Assembly: GCA_017396865.1 (NCBI GenBank)
Contig: JAFQKO010000171.1
Location: 1-9,939 of the forward strand
Length of the DNA stretch: 9,939 nucleotides
Origin: Clostridia bacterium
Lineage (GTDB): Bacteria > Bacillota_A > Clostridia > Oscillospirales > QAKW01
Direction: 5' to 3'
How positions within the stretch are numbered: the first letter of the stretch is position 1; the number at the start of each line of letters is the position of its first letter. Below the pieces are notes generated by a model. That model made no database searches. It was not told the DNA's origin and saw only the letters and a list, made by a program, of their open reading frames with translations. The translations under genes were made by a program, and so were the position numbers. Of the stretch, positions 6,082 through 9,939 are shown one piece after another.

Positions 6082-6097
6082 TGTATCTTTTTGTCAA
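6069..6097 (-). promoter_or_regulatory. Predicted promoter of the cupin AraC gene
   Basis: On the minus strand a perfect TTGACA (6092-6097) and TATATT (6069-6074) are separated by exactly 17 bp. The start point would be near 6062, leaving about 27 nt of leader to the TTG start. This promoter excludes the longer start at 6124. Confidence 0.8.
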
Positions 6098-6107
6098 ACG
6101 GAAAGGA

Positions 6108-6116
6108 TGGTATAAT
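6108..6116 (+). promoter_or_regulatory. Predicted extended -10 promoter of the secreted SGNH gene
   Basis: TGGTATAAT gives a consensus -10 box (6111-6116) with a TG extension. No good -35 lies at 17 bp; the nearest, TTGTCA (6091-6096), is only 14 bp away and overlaps the divergent regulator's -35. A weak -35 fits a promoter that needs an activator, consistent with the neighbouring AraC protein. Confidence 0.55.
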
Positions 6117-6145
6117 GAAATCATCCTAATAGGGAGGGTTTGTAT

Positions 6146-9100
6146 ATGAAAAGAATTATAAGTGCATTAACCTGCTTTGCGCTGCTTTTATCCCTTGGCG
6201 CGGGCTTTTGCCTGCCTGCCATGGCGGAAGATGCGGCGCTCAGCGGATTTTCGGCGGCAGATACCGCCGCATCTGCGGGGTTTGTGAACCTCTATGATAA
6301 GGCCGCCGCACGAACGGGAACCTGCGCCGCCGACCGTACCGTCACCCCCTCGGCCTGGCTGCGCACCTCCGCAGAATTGGCGGCGAATGCAGGGGAAACG
6401 GTTTGTTTCGGGCCGAGCGATCCTCTGCAGGCAGAGCACCTTTATTTCTGGAATGCATCCGGTGCGTATACCGCCATCGGGGCAGACGCTTTGACGTTGG
6501 AGGGCACCTTTGATAACGGGCAGGCGCTCTATTCCTATACCTTCTCCGAGGCGGGCACCTTCTGTACCGTTAACGAGGCGGCCTATAACGAGGTGTTCGT
6601 CGTTACCAAGAAAAAGGTGACGGTGCAGGGCATTCTCAATGCCATGACCGCCGCAGGCGGCAACCTTTATGATCGGGCGTTGGGACGCTACGAGGGCTAC
6701 GTGGATTCCGCCAACGGCACGGCGTTTAAGAGCAACGTCAACCACAACAGCACCTATGCGATTGCTGTTACTCCCGGCGAGACGGTCACCTTCGGCCCCG
6801 CGCTGATCGGGCAGAGCTTCCATGGAAGCTGCTTTGATGTGAATATGAAGTTGGTTTCGGGGCTGAATGCCATCAATGATACCACTGCAGGCTTTAAGCT
6901 GGTGGCAACGTTAGACAGCGCCTCCGCGATCTATAGTTATACCGTTCCGGAGGGCGTTTCTTATCTCCGCTTGGTGAATCGCACCCCCTATCGGAATCAT
7001 TTCTTTGTTACCAAGGGTGCGGTTTCCTCTGTTGCTGATTTCTATGCGCTGCAGGGGAAGGATCCTGCCTCGCCGCTCTTTGGGAAAACCGCCCTTTACG
7101 TGGGCGATTCCATCACCAAAGGCTTCAGCGATCCTTTGATCTATTTCTACGGAGCCACTACCTCTCCGCAATACGTTGCCCGCGGCACCTGGGGCGGTCG
7201 GCTGGCCGAGCGGTTTGATATGACCTATACCAATCTGGGCACCAGCGGAACCGCTGTTTCCACCGTGAAGGGCGCCGATCAGCAGATCCTCAATCAGCTG
7301 AAAAAGGCGGCGGGGAAGACCTATGATTACGTGATCCTCCACGGCGGTGTGAACGATGCGTGGAAGGATGCGCCGCTGGGCAGCTTTGATCCCAATAGCT
7401 ACGATCCTTCCAAATTTGATACCTCTACCTTTGCGGGCGGGCTGGAGGAGCTGTTCTATACTGCGGCCATGCAATTCGGAGATACTGCCGCCATTGGCTA
7501 TATCGTCAATTTCCTGTCTCCTTCCCATTCCGCGACCGCCGACAGCGCAGCTTATTTTGCGCTGGCCAAGCAGATCTGCGATAAATGGAACGTGGAATAT
7601 CTGGATCTTACCACCGAAGAGATCACCAATAAAATGGCAATGACCACCATCGCCCATACCTATGATTATATCCATCCCAATCGGGAAGGCTACGACCTGT
7701 TGCTTCCCTATATCGCCGATTGGATGGAGACCCTTACCCCCTATGATGGCGATGCCATTTGGCAAGCCAATGTGGAATTGATGCTGAATGATGCTGAAAA
7801 GGTGGAGGCCAAATGGTTCACCGCCGAGTCCTTTGCGTCCTTTGAGGCGGCAATCGATGCGGTCAGCGGCAGCGCCATCGAGCAGTATACGGCATTGCTG
7901 AATGCGGCCAAGCAGTTGGTCCCCGCAAACGGACTGCCGCTTTCTCTGGAGGGCACCAATTTCTTCTATGATTATTTTGCAACCTTTACCGTCTCCACGG
8001 CGGAGGAATTGAATGCATTTGCAACCCTTTCCAAAACCAAGAGCTATGAGGGGATCACCATTGCGTTGGCTGATGATCTTGATCTCACGGGAGGCGCCTT
8101 TGAAATGATCGGCTCTGCCTCTGTTCCCTTCAAGGGCATCTTTGATGGGCAGAACCATACCGTCAGCGGCTTGAGCCTTACCGGCTCCAATCAGGGATTT
8201 TTTGCCCAGATCACGGATGGCGAGGTTAAAAATCTGACCCTCTCGGGTGCCACCCTTTCCAACAGCGGTGCAAGCGGTATTCTGGCCGCCAAGCTGAGCG
8301 GGACGACCGCGATCACCAACGTTCATATTAAGAACAGCACCATTACCGCCGGCAATAATGCCAACGGTGGTTTTGCGGGCGCGGTGGTCAACGGCGGCAA
8401 ATATACCTTGAGCTACTGCACCGTCGACAAGCTGACGGTGGATGGATTTACCAATCTCAAGCAGCAAACGGCAGGCTTTATTGCGGGGTCTGCCTATAAC
8501 GTCACGCTGGATCATTGCAGCATTACAAACAGCACCGTTTCTGCCCATCGAAACGGCGGTTTGCTTGTATCCTACGGTAATAATACCACCGTTAAGAACC
8601 TGATCGCCTATGGCAATACCCTGAAGGGCAATTACAGCAGTATCGGCCTGATCGGCGGACAGCTGCAGAATACGACTGTTCTGGAAAACTGCGTTTTCTA
8701 TCCCACCGACGGTGCGCATAACGTTTCCGGCGGAGATACCGCCGCCGCTAAGAATGCAGGAGAATTCTATCTCTTCGGCTATCAAAAGCTGAACGTTTCC
8801 GTCACCGCCGAGAACGTTTATACCTGCGAGACCTCCGATACCTCCACAACGGCGACGGTGCTTTCCACCAATGAGGCAGAGCTGGCAAGCGGCGCGATCG
8901 CCTATAATCTGGGCTGGGCGATGAAGAACGGTAAAATCGCTTTTGCCGATGCGCAAACGCCCGCAACCAAGAAATATACCTACATAACCGATGGCGAGGA
9001 GGCCGTTCGCTATACCGACAGCACGGGCAACATCATCGGCGATGAGGTGGTGCTCCCCGACGGCAGTGAGTGGGATGTGACCGAGCACGAAAACGGTGAT

Positions 9101-9939
9101 AAGACCTTCCGTGTGAAGGAAACCTACGATCCCAACGGCACCTATCCCATCACCGACTTTGAACGCTATCCCTTGGCCACCAAGTTCAGCGTTTCAACGG
9201 CGGCCGAGTTTAAGGCCTTTGCCGATCTGGTTGTTGCGCAAAAGATCGGCAGCAATATCACTGTTTTGCAAACGGCCGACATTGATTTGAGCGGCTATCC
9301 CAACGTTCAGGTCGGAAACACCCGCGGCGCGGATTATGCCTTTGCGGCAACCTACGACGGTCAGGGGCATACCCTTTCCGGCTATACCCTGAATGCGCCG
9401 ACGGTTTATTATGTCGGACTGTTTATGGGCTTGCGCGGCACCGTTAAGAATCTGGTGATCGACGGTGCGAATGTAACGGGAAGATCCCATAGCGCCATTT
9501 TGGTGGGCGAATCCTACGGAACCGATGCCTTGATCCAAAACGTGCAGATCAAAAACAGCATCTTGTCGGTGAAGGAGCGCCGTGCCGCCTTCATGCTGTA
9601 TGGCCTTAATACCGGCCATTTCCGTGTGGAAAACTGTAAAATTTTCGGTTGTACCATGAATACCGGAACGGTCGCGGGCAACCCCATCGGTCTGGTTGCC
9701 ACCAAGGCCGAGAGCGGCCCCTGTGCTGTTGCCAATACCTACGTATACGGCAATACCATCAACGTGCAGGCGGCAACGACCTCCTTCGGTGAATTGATCG
9801 GCGACGGCCGAGGCGTTATCATCACCAACTGCGGCACCTTCGGGAATACCTATAAAGGGACTGCGGTCGGCGCCCGCCACGGCTTTGTGGCGGCGACCAA
9901 TACCGGGGCGGCGACCGTAACGAAGATCGAGAACAGCTA
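6146..9939 (+). CDS. Large secreted SGNH-esterase / beta-helix protein, 3' end outside window
   Basis: An open frame of at least 1264 residues that runs off the right edge. A Sec signal peptide (KR, hydrophobic core, AMA before E28) shows export. Two related modules follow, about 48-157 and 173-291, both with NLYD...GETV.FGP...YSYT...F.VTK, probably beta-sandwich carbohydrate-binding-like folds. An SGNH hydrolase domain (about 313-525) is complete: Ser322 in YVGDSITKG, Gly in NLGTSGTAV (363-371), Asn403 in GGVND, and Asp507/His510 in DYIHPN. It probably removes acyl groups from glycans. A helical FIVAR-like segment (about 538-592, WFTAESFASFEAAI) leads to two GLUG/beta-helix modules, from about 614 and 1014, each opening F.VSTA.E..AFA and including FDGQNHTVSGL or YDGQGHTLSGY. 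The first ends with LASGAIAYNLGW, typical of GLUG proteins. GGGAGGG (6132-6138) supports the start. Attachment to the wall is not visible because the C-terminus is missing. A divergent AraC regulator likely controls it. The substrate is unknown. Confidence 0.9.
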   Translation, partial: MKRIISALTCFALLLSLGAGFCLPAMAEDAALSGFSAADTAASAGFVNLYDKAAARTGTCAADRTVTPSAWLRTSAELAANAGETVCFGPSDPLQAEHLYFWNASGAYTAIGADALTLEGTFDNGQALYSYTFSEAGTFCTVNEAAYNEVFVVTKKKVTVQGILNAMTAAGGNLYDRALGRYEGYVDSANGTAFKSNVNHNSTYAIAVTPGETVTFGPALIGQSFHGSCFDVNMKLVSGLNAINDTTAGFKLVATLDSASAIYSYTVPEGVSYLRLVNRTPYRNHFFVTKGAVSSVADFYALQGKDPASPLFGKTALYVGDSITKGFSDPLIYFYGATTSPQYVARGTWGGRLAERFDMTYTNLGTSGTAVSTVKGADQQILNQLKKAAGKTYDYVILHGGVNDAWKDAPLGSFDPNSYDPSKFDTSTFAGGLEELFYTAAMQFGDTAAIGYIVNFLSPSHSATADSAAYFALAKQICDKWNVEYLDLTTEEITNKMAMTTIAHTYDYIHPNREGYDLLLPYIADWMETLTPYDGDAIWQANVELMLNDAEKVEAKWFTAESFASFEAAIDAVSGSAIEQYTALLNAAKQLVPANGLPLSLEGTNFFYDYFATFTVSTAEELNAFATLSKTKSYEGITIALADDLDLTGGAFEMIGSASVPFKGIFDGQNHTVSGLSLTGSNQGFFAQITDGEVKNLTLSGATLSNSGASGILAAKLSGTTAITNVHIKNSTITAGNNANGGFAGAVVNGGKYTLSYCTVDKLTVDGFTNLKQQTAGFIAGSAYNVTLDHCSITNSTVSAHRNGGLLVSYGNNTTVKNLIAYGNTLKGNYSSIGLIGGQLQNTTVLENCVFYPTDGAHNVSGGDTAAAKNAGEFYLFGYQKLNVSVTAENVYTCETSDTSTTATVLSTNEAELASGAIAYNLGWAMKNGKIAFADAQTPATKKYTYITDGEEAVRYTDSTGNIIGDEVVLPDGSEWDVTEHENGDKTFRVKETYDPNGTYPITDFERYPLATKFSVSTAAEFKAFADLVVAQKIGSNITVLQTADIDLSGYPNVQVGNTRGADYAFAATYDGQGHTLSGYTLNAPTVYYVGLFMGLRGTVKNLVIDGANVTGRSHSAILVGESYGTDALIQNVQIKNSILSVKERRAAFMLYGLNTGHFRVENCKIFGCTMNTGTVAGNPIGLVATKAESGPCAVANTYVYGNTINVQAATTSFGELIGDGRGVIITNCGTFGNTYKGTAVGARHGFVAATNTGAATVTKIENS

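Noticed and set aside
6035..6124. ATG start at 6124 for the cupin AraC gene
   Set aside because: It lies upstream of the TTGACA-17-TATATT promoter, has no good ribosome binding site, and encodes residues unlike an AraC N-terminus.
6911..9088. A 725-codon open frame on the minus strand opposite the secreted protein gene
   Set aside because: It has no ribosome binding site or domain, and its composition (runs of GIAGG, AVGG, IG) mirrors the codons of the plus-strand gene, whose signal peptide, SGNH motifs and repeats are clear.

Overview
The window looks like chromosomal DNA of an anaerobic Clostridia-type member of the Bacillota, probably gut-associated. The evidence is a glycyl radical enzyme, two AraC-family regulators, strong AGGAGG-like ribosome binding sites, a moderately GC-rich coding style, and a large secreted protein with GLUG/beta-helix-type repeats. 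No rRNA, tRNA, CRISPR array, integrase or transposase gene is visible.

Region 1 (1-2487): the last 15 codons of an unidentified gene end at a perfect hairpin terminator. A full-length glycyl radical enzyme (GRE) on the minus strand converges on that terminator. The GRE has an intact glycyl-radical loop (RVCGFSA), but its thiyl cysteine lies in GCWG rather than the CC of pyruvate formate-lyase or the GCVE of diol-dehydratase-type eliminases. Its substrate is therefore not known, and no activating enzyme is in the window. A 24-bp perfect palindrome lies inside this gene.

Region 2 (2347-4398): a compact divergent promoter region carries two mirrored copies of ACTTTAC(G/T)GAA, one in the core promoter on each side. 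Rightward, an AraC-family regulator and an M20 zinc peptidase (carboxypeptidase-G2-like) overlap by ATGA. The regulator, peptidase and GRE probably form one regulon: the peptidase would release a small molecule that is used by, or is related to, the GRE substrate. That link is inference.

Region 3 (4399-5175): an AT-rich DUF559 (Vsr-like PD-(D/E)xK fold) gene is embedded in GC-rich hairpin repeats built on a CCACCTCAT...GCAAGCGGT unit. A diverged second copy of the last 98 bp of the M20 gene lies on its far side. The arrangement suggests a repeat-associated element that entered the 3' end of an M20 gene or gene pair. A perfect 20-bp-stem hairpin closes the region as a two-way terminator.

Region 4 (5174-9939): a cupin-type AraC regulator (minus strand, TTG start) is divergent from a very long secreted protein that runs off the window (at least 1264 residues). 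That protein has a signal peptide, two related beta-sandwich-like modules, a complete SGNH esterase domain, a FIVAR-like helical segment and two beta-helix modules. It is probably an extracellular glycan-directed esterase controlled by the neighbouring regulator.
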